In this document: positions 10,196-18,269 of the stretch, in pieces | Position numbering within the stretch: the stretch's first letter is position 1 | Layout: the number at the start of each line of letters is the position of its first letter | NCBI GenBank assembly: GCA_030693565.1 | Contig: JAUYAJ010000620.1 | Coordinates: forward strand, 1-40,214 | Length of the DNA: 40,214 nucleotides | Source of the DNA: Rubrivivax sp. | Lineage (GTDB): Bacteria; Pseudomonadota; Gammaproteobacteria; Burkholderiales; Burkholderiaceae_C | Reading direction: 5' to 3' | Position numbers and translations under genes: made by a program | Notes under the pieces: generated by a model | Database searches by the model: none | What the model was told of the DNA's origin: nothing | What the model saw: the letters and a program-made list of their open reading frames with translations, nothing else

Positions 10196-11159
10196 CAATC
10201 CTCATGCATTCAGCCTGTTCCGGTGGCTTGCGCCCGGAGGCGCGAATGCACGCCTGTCGACCTTCATCTTTCATCGTGTGCTTCCAGAGCCAGATGACTT
10301 GTTGCCCTGGGAGCCGGACGCCGCCAGGTTCGAACGCATCATGGCTTTCATTGCGCGCAATTTCCATGTCTTGCCGCTGGCTGACGCCGCAGCAAAGTTG
10401 ACAGCAGGTCAACTGCCGCCCGCAGCCGCGTGCATCACGTTTGACGACGGATACAGGGACAATTACACCGTTGCTGCGCCGATCTTGCGCCGCCACGGGC
10501 TGACCGCAACTTTCTTCATCGCCACCGGTTTCATCGATGGTGGCCGTATGTGGAACGACACCGTCATTGAGGCCGTTCGGTGTGCCGCGCCTGGTGAACT
10601 CGACTGGCGGGAGTTGGGACTGGGCCTCTGCTCTATCGATGACGCAGGCTCCAGAGTGCGGGCCTATGGCGATGCGCTCACCCGCTTGAAACACCTCGAC
10701 CCAAGCGACCGTGCTGAGCGAACCGCCGAAATTGCGCGCCGTGCCGGTCTTGAAAATCGGTCGGATCTGATGATGTCACGCGAACAAGTCGTCGACCTGC
10801 GTGAGCAGGGCATGACAATCGGAGGTCATACGGTGACGCATCCGATTCTGCGTTGTCTGTCGCCAGAGCAGGCGCGGGCCGAGATCGAAGGCGGCCGTGA
10901 CGAACTGGCTGCCTGGTTGGGCGAAGCGCCCACCGTGTTCGCATACCCGAACGGCCGGCCGGGGCATGACTACAGTGACCGCGACGTAGCGTTGGTGCGG
11001 CAGGCCGGTTTCAGTGCGGCAGTGTCAACGGCCGCGGCGACGGCGGGCGCGCTGTCCGATGTCCTGCAACTGCCACGCTTTACGCCGTGGGATCGATCGA
11101 TGCCGCGATTCGCGGTCCGCTGCGCCACCACGCTCCTGCGTGCGGCACCAATGTCATGA
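10185..11159 (+). CDS. Polysaccharide deacetylase (NodB/CE4 family)
   Basis: Metal-dependent de-N- or de-O-acetylase of 324 residues. Motif 1 TFDDGY gives the catalytic base and metal-binding aspartates Asp87 and Asp88; motif 2 GGHTVTHP gives the metal-binding His215 and His219; a later AYPNGRPG segment fits motif 3. An extra region of about 80 residues between motifs 1 and 2 (about 120-200) is common in the polysaccharide subgroup. No signal peptide is evident, so it may act on a lipid-linked or nucleotide-linked sugar inside the cell or be held at the membrane. A free amino group made by this enzyme could be the acceptor for acylation (inference). The ATG overlaps the end of the decayed gene upstream, and the stop is followed in the same frame by a methyltransferase fragment. 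Confidence 0.85.
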   Translation: MLHNNPHAFSLFRWLAPGGANARLSTFIFHRVLPEPDDLLPWEPDAARFERIMAFIARNFHVLPLADAAAKLTAGQLPPAAACITFDDGYRDNYTVAAPILRRHGLTATFFIATGFIDGGRMWNDTVIEAVRCAAPGELDWRELGLGLCSIDDAGSRVRAYGDALTRLKHLDPSDRAERTAEIARRAGLENRSDLMMSREQVVDLREQGMTIGGHTVTHPILRCLSPEQARAEIEGGRDELAAWLGEAPTVFAYPNGRPGHDYSDRDVALVRQAGFSAAVSTAAATAGALSDVLQLPRFTPWDRSMPRFAVRCATTLLRAAPMS

Positions 11160-11477
11160 CTGAAGATCGCCGCAAACTCGACCCGGCCCTGGACATCCCT
11201 TGTCTTGAATGAACGAAAGCACTGCATGACAGAAGCTATCAAGGGAGGCGCTAGAGACCCACTGATCGTAAAACTCGACATCGAAGGATCGCAGGTGCAT
11301 TTGTTCAAGGAAAATACCCAATGGGTGGCGAGAGCGGGACTGATCACTTTGGAACTTGACGACTGGCTGATGCCATGGGCTGGTATGAGCCAGACATTCT
11401 TCGCCTGTATCAGTCAGCAGTCCTATGAGTATCTGCTGGGTGGAGAGAGCATCTTCTGTTTCCGCAACGCTTCGTGA
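11160..11477 (+). pseudogene. FkbM-family methyltransferase, C-terminal fragment
   Basis: The frame is open from directly after the deacetylase stop to 11477. Its content matches only the C-terminal half of an FkbM methyltransferase: LIVKLDIEGSQ, then LELDDWLMPW and a final YLLGGESIFCF. The N-terminal half with the SAM-binding glycine-rich loop is absent, and there is no room for it. Starts at TTG 11205 or ATG 11226 would give 90 or 83 residues. The fragment therefore looks like the remains of a deletion that joined the deacetylase to the tail of the methyltransferase gene. Catalysis is not expected. The family call for the remaining part is fair. Confidence 0.65.
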
Positions 11478-11483
11478 TTGGTC

Positions 11484-12374
11484 ATGGATCCAAAAGTGGT
11501 GAGAAATTGTCCTGTGTGCGCCTCCAGTGGAGCCGCGAGTGTCTGGAGCATCGACCACTACACCGTGTCGCGTTGTGGAAATTGTACGCACTCGTTCGTG
11601 TCGGCAGGTCTGGCGGCTGGCGAACTGGACGGAGCGTACGAGCAGCAATACTACGACGCCGGCGGCGGTTCAACTCGGATTGGCTACGAAGACTATTTAG
11701 CCAAGGCGCCATTGCGAATGCGCAGCTTCGCGAAGCGCCTTCGCGAGTTGGAACAACACACGGCAGATCGTGGTCGTCTGCTTGATTTCGGCTGCGCAGT
11801 TGGGCTGTTTGTCAAGGTTGCAGTCGACGCTGGCTGGGATGCTATTGGCTACGAACGCTCGGCCTGGGCGGCGGAGTACGGTCGTCAACACTTCGGAATC
11901 ACGATTGAGTCTGGTCGAGATGGGCAATGTCCGACTTATGCGCGCAGTTTCGACATGGTGACGATGTGGGATGTCTTGGAGCATCTGGAAGACCCCCGAG
12001 GGGTGCTTCGCTCGGTAGCTGGTTGGATGAAACCTGGTGGTGTGCTTGCCCTCAATACGATAGACAGCGCTTCACTGGGTGCCCGACTCGCTGGTGAGCA
12101 TTGGCGGCACATTTCACCACCGCACCATCTGCAGTACTTCACCCGGGGCTCCTTGACGCGCCTACTTCGCGACTGCGGTTTCCAGGTCATCACGCGACAA
12201 AGCCAAGGCGTTATGTGGAGCGCGGATCGGCGCCGCGGTCAACTGTTAAGTTGGCAGTCGTTGATCGAGGAGATGGTTACGCATTGGCGTTTTCGTCGTG
12301 CTGCCGATGCACTTCACTTGCTTGACGAAATCGACATCGTCGCCGTGTTTGATCCGTCTGTGCTGACGACATGA
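11484..12374 (+). CDS. SAM-dependent methyltransferase with N-terminal zinc ribbon
   Basis: Class I methyltransferase of 296 residues. The N-terminus has two CxxC pairs (Cys9/Cys12 and Cys31/Cys34) like the putative zinc-binding domain of sugar C-methyltransferases. The SAM site LLDFGCAVGLF lies at 99-109, followed by DMVTMWDVLEHLEDP and MKPGGVLALNT. This arrangement (zinc ribbon plus Methyltransf_11/23 core) is common in polysaccharide loci, where the target is a sugar or another small metabolite. ATG 11484 is preferred over TTG 11478. It follows the FkbM fragment by six bases and is followed by a 274-base stretch without a clear gene. The substrate is unknown. Confidence 0.82.
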   Translation: MDPKVVRNCPVCASSGAASVWSIDHYTVSRCGNCTHSFVSAGLAAGELDGAYEQQYYDAGGGSTRIGYEDYLAKAPLRMRSFAKRLRELEQHTADRGRLLDFGCAVGLFVKVAVDAGWDAIGYERSAWAAEYGRQHFGITIESGRDGQCPTYARSFDMVTMWDVLEHLEDPRGVLRSVAGWMKPGGVLALNTIDSASLGARLAGEHWRHISPPHHLQYFTRGSLTRLLRDCGFQVITRQSQGVMWSADRRRGQLLSWQSLIEEMVTHWRFRRAADALHLLDEIDIVAVFDPSVLTT

Positions 12375-12648
12375 TGCACACTGGGCTTAGTAGTTTCGCT
12401 GGCGTTCATCTGCGCCCCTTTTTGCCGACTTCGCTGTGATGTCGCCGTGCAGCGTTCGGCTCAATCCGGCCCTGGTGTCATGTCTGGTTGTTGGTCTTGG
12501 TTCGACTGCGCGGTGCGGTGCGGTCGCAGGCTATGGTGGTCTGAGCGTTGGTTTGCCGAGCGACCGCCAGCTCGTCGCGCTAGAGGCTGCGGCAGCGCAC
12601 TGGTGTCACTTAAGTTTTCGTTCATTCAACATCGCGGTTTTCCTTCAC
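12375..12648 (+). other. Intergenic stretch without a recognisable gene
   Basis: These 274 bases separate the methyltransferase from the acyltransferase. A frame in phase with the acyltransferase is open from 12436, but its translation is not like the family and ends in the normal acyltransferase start. A second short frame from 12447 is equally featureless. I see no hairpin with a T-run, no tRNA and no clear repeat. It may hold a promoter for the genes that follow, or be debris from gene replacement. Confidence 0.5.
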
Positions 12649-13257
12649 ATGAACATCAAAACGGCATTGCAAGTCTTGGCGTTGCGAATAGTTCTCAAGA
12701 TGTTCACATGGCTCCAAAGTTCTGCAGTGAGAAACTTGCCTGTGATCGAGGCGTCATTGGGATTCGACGGTGTAGTACGGTTGTTGGAGCACACTGAAGG
12801 GAGTCAAGCGGTGCAGCTCTTGCGTGACGAGGGTGCTGTGATAATGGGTGGCGTGCGTATTCTGCGCAACCTGACGATTCATAACGCTGATCTTGATTTT
12901 AGAAATTTGCGCATCGGTGAGAACTGCCATATTGGCCGCCAGGTATTTCTAGATCTTGCAAATTCCATTGATATCGGAGATCGAGTTACGATATCAATGC
13001 GAACGACGATTTTGACGCATACTGATATTGGCGATAGCAGGTGCGGCTTGCCGAGAGTCGATGCGAAGGTGACGATTGGTGACGACGTATATATTGGCGC
13101 TGGGGCCATGTTGCTTCCAGGTGTGAACTTGGGTCCGGGCTCGATCGTCGCCGCCGGTGCGGTTGTGACGCGGGACGTTGCTCCAGGAGTTGTCGTCGCA
13201 GGATCACCGGCGCGACCACTGACGAGCGCGGATGGTCAACCATGGAACTGGCGCTAA
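12649..13257 (+). CDS. Hexapeptide-repeat acyltransferase (left-handed beta-helix)
   Basis: O- or N-acetyltransferase-like protein of 202 residues. The C-terminal half (from about residue 80) is built of hexapeptide repeats with I/V/L every six residues: LRIGENCHIG, IDIGDRVTIS, VTIGDDVYIGAGAMLLPGV, GSIVAAGAVVT and a final VVVAGSPARPL. The last segment is the usual C-terminal coil of WcaF/NodL/MaaT-like enzymes. The start at ATG 12649 (MNIKTALQVLALR) gives a normal N-terminal helix; the longer frame to 12436 is not family-like. Base composition in the first 450 bases is richer in A+T than in the flanking genes, which suggests recent transfer. It likely acetylates a sugar of the repeat unit; acceptor unknown. 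Confidence 0.85.
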   Translation: MNIKTALQVLALRIVLKMFTWLQSSAVRNLPVIEASLGFDGVVRLLEHTEGSQAVQLLRDEGAVIMGGVRILRNLTIHNADLDFRNLRIGENCHIGRQVFLDLANSIDIGDRVTISMRTTILTHTDIGDSRCGLPRVDAKVTIGDDVYIGAGAMLLPGVNLGPGSIVAAGAVVTRDVAPGVVVAGSPARPLTSADGQPWNWR

Positions 13258-13278
13258 CCGGTTCCAAAGGAGCAAACA

Positions 13279-14268
13279 ATGACAGAAACCACTAAGAGAG
13301 TTCTCGTCACCGGCGCAGGTGGATTCATTGGTAGTCATCTGGTCGAGCGCCTGGTGCGCGACGGCCACAAGGTCCGCGCGCTAGTGCATTACAACTCGCG
13401 CAACGACTGGGGCAACCTCGAACTGATCGATCCTGCAGTCAAGCGCGAGATCGAGGTCGTCACTGGCGACATTGCCGATCCGTTTCTGGTGCGCCACGCA
13501 ACCAAGCGGGTGCAACTGGTCTACCACCTGTCATCGCTGATTGCCATTCCCTACTCCTACGTGGCGCCACAGAGCTACGTACAGACTAATGTGCAGGGCG
13601 CCATCAACGTGTTGCAGGCTGCTCGCGATGAGGGTGTCGAGCGCGTCGTCCACACATCCACAAGCGAGTGCTATGGCACGGCGCAGTATGTGCCCATCGA
13701 CGAGAAGCATCCGCTGCAGGGCCAGTCTCCCTACTCGGCCAGCAAGATCGGGGCGGACATGCTTGCCGAGAGCTACTGGAGATCATTCGAGCTTCCGGTG
13801 GCCATCATCCGGCCGTTCAACACCTTCGGCCCGCGGCAGTCGGCACGCGCGGTGATCCCGACCATCATTTCACAGGCCCTCAAGGGCGGCACGATCAAGC
13901 TGGGCTCCTTATCGCCCACGCGCGACATGAACTTCGTCGACAACACCATCGACGGTTTCCTGGCGGTGGCCAGCCATCCTGACGCTGTTGGGCAGGTGTT
14001 CAATATCGGCTCGGGGCGCGAGATCAGTGTCGGCGATTTGGCCCGACTGATCGTCGGTCTGGTCGGCAGCTCTTCCGAGGTTGTCGAGGACAGCCAAAGA
14101 ATCCGGCCAGTCAACAGCGAAGTGGAGCGATTGTTATGCGACCATGGCAAGGCATCTCAGCTGTTGGGATGGACGCCCAGGGTCGATCTGGAAGAGGGAC
14201 TGCAACGTTCGATCGAATGGTTCCGGCGCCACCTCGACCGCTATAAGACCGACATCTACAACGTCTGA
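13279..14268 (+). CDS. SDR-family nucleotide-sugar 4,6-dehydratase/epimerase (LegB-like)
   Basis: Extended short-chain dehydrogenase of 329 residues acting on a nucleotide sugar. It has the NAD-binding loop TGAGGFIG at 11-18, the catalytic TSTSE at 126-130 and YSASK (Tyr152, Lys156), and the C-terminal substrate domain starting near IIRPFNTFGPRQS. The Glu next to the Thr/Ser of the active site is typical of dehydratases. The wording is close to the dehydratases that stand beside a nucleotidyltransferase and an aminotransferase in legionaminic-acid-type cassettes, and exactly those genes follow here. A strong ribosome site AAAGGAG (13266-13272) precedes ATG 13279. It would form the 4-keto-6-deoxy sugar that the aminotransferase uses. 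Substrate and nucleotide (UDP, GDP or other) are not decided. Confidence 0.85.
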   Translation: MTETTKRVLVTGAGGFIGSHLVERLVRDGHKVRALVHYNSRNDWGNLELIDPAVKREIEVVTGDIADPFLVRHATKRVQLVYHLSSLIAIPYSYVAPQSYVQTNVQGAINVLQAARDEGVERVVHTSTSECYGTAQYVPIDEKHPLQGQSPYSASKIGADMLAESYWRSFELPVAIIRPFNTFGPRQSARAVIPTIISQALKGGTIKLGSLSPTRDMNFVDNTIDGFLAVASHPDAVGQVFNIGSGREISVGDLARLIVGLVGSSSEVVEDSQRIRPVNSEVERLLCDHGKASQLLGWTPRVDLEEGLQRSIEWFRRHLDRYKTDIYNV

Positions 14269-14280
14269 CGGGGGAATGCG

Positions 14281-15003
14281 ATGCGTGCTGTGATTCTGGC
14301 GGGGGGTAAAGGCCAGCGGCTGCGGCCGTACACGACGGTGCTGCCCAAGCCGCTGATGCCGATCGGTGACATGCCGATACTGGAGGTGGTGTTGCGTCAA
14401 CTCAAGGCCGCGGGTGTGACCCGCGTGACCATGGCCGTGGGTTACTTGGCGGAACTGATGCAGGCGTTTTTCGGCGACGGCCGGCGCCTGGGGCTGGAGA
14501 TCGACTACTCGTTCGAGGAGCGACCACTTGGTACCGTTGGGCCGTTGACGCTTATCCCGTCTCTGCGTGACGAGAGCGATTTTCTGATGATGAACGGTGA
14601 TGTGCTGACGACGATCGACTATTCGAAGTTGCTCGCCCGGCACCGCGATTCGAATGCCGAGGTGACCATAGCCACTTACCGGCGCGAGGTCAAGATTGAC
14701 TTCGGCGTCATCGAAACCGATGAGGACAATCTGCTGACTGCCTATGTTGAAAAGCCGCAGTTCGATTACCGGGTCAGCATGGGCATCTACTGCTTCAAGT
14801 CCAGCGTGCTAGAGCAGTTGAAGCACGGCCAACACCTTGACTTTCCCGACCTTGTGAAGAGCCTGCTGGCGGGTGGTCGCAAGGTGGCGTCCTACCCGTT
14901 CGACGGCTATTGGCTCGACATGGGGCGACCCGATGACTACGCCACCGCGATAGAGGAGTTCGAGTCGCGGCGCAACGAGTTTCTTCCTCACGAGGCTGCA
15001 TGA
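14281..15003 (+). CDS. Sugar-phosphate nucleotidyltransferase
   Basis: Enzyme of 240 residues that activates a sugar 1-phosphate with a nucleotide. The N-terminal signature is LAGGKGQRLRPYT (about 6-18) with LPKPLMP at 21-27, and the metal-binding Asp107 lies in MMNGDVL. The EKPQFDYRVSMGIYCF segment is the usual sugar-binding part. The protein is short, without the C-terminal hexapeptide helix of GlmU-like enzymes, and resembles the GDP/UDP-forming type found with LegB-like dehydratases. A GGGGGAA ribosome site precedes ATG 14281. Its stop overlaps the aminotransferase start (15000-15003). Within the cassette it would make the nucleotide sugar fed to the dehydratase. Confidence 0.87.
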   Translation: MRAVILAGGKGQRLRPYTTVLPKPLMPIGDMPILEVVLRQLKAAGVTRVTMAVGYLAELMQAFFGDGRRLGLEIDYSFEERPLGTVGPLTLIPSLRDESDFLMMNGDVLTTIDYSKLLARHRDSNAEVTIATYRREVKIDFGVIETDEDNLLTAYVEKPQFDYRVSMGIYCFKSSVLEQLKHGQHLDFPDLVKSLLAGGRKVASYPFDGYWLDMGRPDDYATAIEEFESRRNEFLPHEAA

Positions 15004-16178
15004 TGAACTGGCAAGTTCCGTTGTTCGATCCTGACCTGGGCCCCGAAGAGGAGCAGGCGGTGATCGATGTGATCCGCTCGAAGTGGTTGACGATGGGCGA
15101 CCGCACCAAGGCCTTCGAGCGTGCCTTTGCGTCGGAAACTGGCGTGCCTGTGGCCCTGGCCTGCAACAGCGCCACCGCAGCGCTGCACATGGCGCTGGCG
15201 GCCCTGGACATTGGCCCTGGCGACGACGTGATCGTGCCATCGCTGACCTTCGTGGCCACCGCGAATGCGGTTCGGTACTGTGGCGCTCGCCCGGTCTTTG
15301 CGGACGTGGCATCAATCGATGACTGGAACGTCGACGCCGCATCGATCGAGCGGGTGCTGACGCCGGCCACCAAGGCGGTTGTCGTGGTGCACTACGCGGG
15401 TTATGCCTGCGACATGCCGGGCATCATGGCGCTGGCAGCCCGCCGTGGATTGCTGGTGGTTGAGGACGTTGCCCATGCGCCCTGCGCCAGCCTGGACGGC
15501 GTTGCGCTGGGTGCTTGGGGCGATGTGGGCTGTTTCAGCTTCTTTTCCAACAAGAACATGACCACGGCCGAGGGCGGCATGGTCACGACACGGCGGCCCG
15601 AACTGGCCGAAAGGCTGGGTTGGTTGCGCTCACATGGCATGACGACCCTGACACTCGACCGGCACAAGGGGCACGCCTTTGGCTATGACGTGGTGGCCCT
15701 GGGCTTCAACTACCGCATGAGCGAACTGAATGCGGCGCTGGGGTTGGTGCAATTGCGGCGTGTTCGCGAACGCAATGCGCTCCGAGGCGAACTGGTGTCG
15801 GCCTATCGGCAGCGGCTTGCTCAGGTGCCTGGACTGGGACTGCCCTTTGCCGCTCATCGTGGCGAGGCGGCTTTCCACCTCATGCCGGTGTTGCTTCCGC
15901 CCGGAGTACGCCGGTTCGATGTGATGACAGCCATGCGCGAGGCGGGAGTGCAGACCAGCATCCACTACCGGCCGGTGGACACCTTCACGGCGTATGTGCA
16001 AGCCGGGTTAGGCCCGTCAACCGAGGTTCCACTGTCGCATCTGATCGGCGAGCGCGTGGTCACATTGCCTCTGTATCCCAGTATGCGCATTGAACAGGTT
16101 GACCTTGTGTGCGCGGCGCTTCAGAAAGCCGTGCAGGGCGCTGCAAAGGCGCACGAGTCGCCAGCGACTGACGCATGA
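15000..16178 (+). CDS. DegT/DnrJ/EryC1-family sugar aminotransferase
   Basis: PLP-dependent aminotransferase of 392 residues that converts a keto sugar nucleotide to an amino sugar. Visible are the GDDVIVPSLTFVATANAV segment, VVEDVAHAP for the cofactor-binding Asp, and the Schiff-base Lys185 in FSNKNMTTAEGGM. The C-terminal HYRP segment that binds substrate is also present. Together with the dehydratase and the nucleotidyltransferase it completes a donor cassette for a 4-amino (or similar) deoxy sugar. The ATG overlaps the stop of the gene before and its own stop overlaps the next start (ATGA at 16175-16178), so the four genes are translationally coupled. The position of the amino group is not shown by sequence. 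Confidence 0.88.
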   Translation: MMNWQVPLFDPDLGPEEEQAVIDVIRSKWLTMGDRTKAFERAFASETGVPVALACNSATAALHMALAALDIGPGDDVIVPSLTFVATANAVRYCGARPVFADVASIDDWNVDAASIERVLTPATKAVVVVHYAGYACDMPGIMALAARRGLLVVEDVAHAPCASLDGVALGAWGDVGCFSFFSNKNMTTAEGGMVTTRRPELAERLGWLRSHGMTTLTLDRHKGHAFGYDVVALGFNYRMSELNAALGLVQLRRVRERNALRGELVSAYRQRLAQVPGLGLPFAAHRGEAAFHLMPVLLPPGVRRFDVMTAMREAGVQTSIHYRPVDTFTAYVQAGLGPSTEVPLSHLIGERVVTLPLYPSMRIEQVDLVCAALQKAVQGAAKAHESPATDA

Positions 16179-17266
16179 CGGGCCAGAGAATCTGCTTTGT
16201 CGGTTGGGGCGACCACGTTCACTTTGAACGGTGGGTGAATCGATTTGCAGGTCTGGGACATACGTTGAGTGTGGTCTCGTTCACCGATCTGGGCCGGTTC
16301 TCCCCAGAGGTCACGGCGCATCGCATCGGTCTGCGAGATCGCGGCATGCGTTGGCAGATCTTGATGCTGCGCTACCTTCTGTGGCGCATCCAGCCGCAGG
16401 TCGTACATGTGCACTGGGCAGGCTTCGCACCTGCCGTGATGTCGGCCTGGCGAGGCCCAACCGTCATCACCGCCTGGGGCTCAGATATCTACCGTGCGGG
16501 CGAGCGGCCTGCGCCCGACAGGCTGGCGCTGCAGCGTTCGCTGCGCCAAGCCGATGTTGTGACCTGTGACTCTGACGACCTGGCGCGTGAGATCGCCGGT
16601 CTGGCCGGCACCCTTCGCCGGCCAGTCGATGTGCTCCAGTGGGGCGTGGACGTTGACACCTTCGCGCCTGGCCCACCAATCCATCCGATCGGGCGGCAAC
16701 TGGCTGGGCTGGGGGGGCCTGTGGTCTTCAGTGCACGCAATTTCACGCCGCTCTACAACCAGGACACCGTGGTTCGCGCCTTCGCACTGGCCAGGCGCCA
16801 TGTGCCAGAGGCCGTGCTGGTGATGAAATTCCACAATGGCTTGATCGAAGAGCGTGATCGCATCCAGGCGCTCGCCAATGAGCTGGGCATTGCGCAAGCG
16901 GTAGTCATCATCGATTCGGTTCCCTACGAACAGATGGCTGACTTCTACCGTGTGGCGGCGGTGACAGTGTCCATTCCGTCGTCCGATGCGACGCCAATGG
17001 CTCTGTTGGAGGCCATGGCCTGCGGGTCAGCGCCGGTATTCTCGGACCTGCCGTCATTGCGGGAATGGATCGTCGATGGGCAGAACGGTTATCTGGTTGC
17101 GTCGTCCGATGTCGATATGTTGGCCTTACGGTTGGTTGATCTTCTGCAAAAGCCCGATTTGCGTGCGGATTTCGCGCGCCGGAATCGTGCCATTGTGATC
17201 GAGCGAGGCAGCGAGGCAGCGAGTGCGGCGGCAATGCAGGCCACCTACCGAGAACTCGCTCGCTGA
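16175..17266 (+). CDS. GT4 glycosyltransferase
   Basis: Glycosyltransferase of 363 residues, coupled to the aminotransferase gene, so it probably transfers the amino sugar made by the cassette. The N-terminal domain has VGWGDHVHFERWVNRFAGLG and VHVHWAGFAP; the middle has VLQWGVDVDTFAP; the donor site is SSDATPMALLEAMACG, in which an aspartate stands at the first acidic position of the usual EX7E pair. The last + strand gene of this segment; a convergent minus-strand gene ends 74 bases further on. I see no clear terminator between them. Confidence 0.86.
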   Translation: MTGQRICFVGWGDHVHFERWVNRFAGLGHTLSVVSFTDLGRFSPEVTAHRIGLRDRGMRWQILMLRYLLWRIQPQVVHVHWAGFAPAVMSAWRGPTVITAWGSDIYRAGERPAPDRLALQRSLRQADVVTCDSDDLAREIAGLAGTLRRPVDVLQWGVDVDTFAPGPPIHPIGRQLAGLGGPVVFSARNFTPLYNQDTVVRAFALARRHVPEAVLVMKFHNGLIEERDRIQALANELGIAQAVVIIDSVPYEQMADFYRVAAVTVSIPSSDATPMALLEAMACGSAPVFSDLPSLREWIVDGQNGYLVASSDVDMLALRLVDLLQKPDLRADFARRNRAIVIERGSEAASAAAMQATYRELAR

Positions 17267-17340
17267 GTTGCGGGTGAAGCCGCCTACTCGAAGCTGCCCT
17301 GCCGCTGGCATTCCGCTTGATTCAAGGGTTATTTTGTGCG

Positions 17341-18207
17341 TCACTGAGAGCGTGATTGCGGTGCCAGCACGTAAATGGATGAAAGAATGGATACCTGTTC
17401 TGGAGTCATCTTGGCGAAGCGTTCCTTCATCGGCAAGTTCTTGGCCAACTCAAGTGTTTCTGGATGTGGCTGGCTTGACTCAAAAAGTATCGTGTAACCA
17501 GACTTCAGAAACAAGTCGCGATACTCGTGATGGCGCAGCCTATTCTCGCCCTCCTTTGTTAGCCAATTGACGATTTTGTGATTTTCGGTCGACCAAGTTA
17601 GAAAGTTTATTTTTGATATTGATTTGTCTCTATGTTCGAGGTGATCGGAGTGATCGATACAGTGAATCATCATTCCGGTTGTAGATAATTTTGGATGCAA
17701 CTGTGTTAGCAGCCTTGAGATGCCCCCTGGTGGGATGTGCTCTAGTACAGTTCTGGATATTATGAAATCAACGCTACCATCGGGTATTGATTGAGGATCA
17801 AACGGCGCCAAGTACTCTAGATTAAAATCCCGAATTGTCGTTTTTGTCGCTGCGTCAGGGTATGCTTGAAGTTGTGTCCTCAGGACGTCCAAAGTGGCGG
17901 CGAAGGTTACGTCATCGAGGTGTGGAGTTAGATCGGTAAGGAGAAGTTTTTGGGCCCCTCGGAGACTCAACATAATTGGTATTGTTGGAAACCATCCGGA
18001 TCCGATCTCTAGGATGGTTGCACCTGCGAAGGAGCGGCCTAACGATGTGACGGCGCATTCCATCTCATTAAGATCTGTTAACGTGTTGCGAATGTTTCCA
18101 GGATCCGGTTGGTACCCGAATATCTGTCTCTTTAGTCGCCTGATCGAATTTCCGAATGGCAGCCTTCCGAGTATTGCAAGTTTCGTTACATGTAATTTGA
18201 AGTTCAT
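17341..18207 (-). CDS. SAM-dependent methyltransferase, AT-rich and probably foreign
   Basis: Class I methyltransferase of 288 residues with the SAM loop ILEIGSGWFP (about 65-74), VDFIISRTVLEHIPP and a GMMIHCIDHSDH segment near the end of the core. It lacks the zinc ribbon of the other methyltransferase in the locus. Codon use is strikingly different from the neighbours, with many codons ending in A or T, which points to transfer from a lower-GC organism. ATG at 18207 is preferred; a TTG four codons upstream (18219) is possible and no good ribosome site is seen for either. It lies 50 bases downstream of the flippase on the same strand and may be cotranscribed with it. Substrate unknown, probably a sugar or a glycan end. 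Confidence 0.78.
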   Translation of the reverse strand: MNFKLHVTKLAILGRLPFGNSIRRLKRQIFGYQPDPGNIRNTLTDLNEMECAVTSLGRSFAGATILEIGSGWFPTIPIMLSLRGAQKLLLTDLTPHLDDVTFAATLDVLRTQLQAYPDAATKTTIRDFNLEYLAPFDPQSIPDGSVDFIISRTVLEHIPPGGISRLLTQLHPKLSTTGMMIHCIDHSDHLEHRDKSISKINFLTWSTENHKIVNWLTKEGENRLRHHEYRDLFLKSGYTILFESSQPHPETLELAKNLPMKERFAKMTPEQVSILSSIYVLAPQSRSQ

Positions 18208-18269
18208 ATTGATTATCAAATATTCGCCAAGCTGATATCGAGTATATGTGAAACGAGTTTATGATGCAA

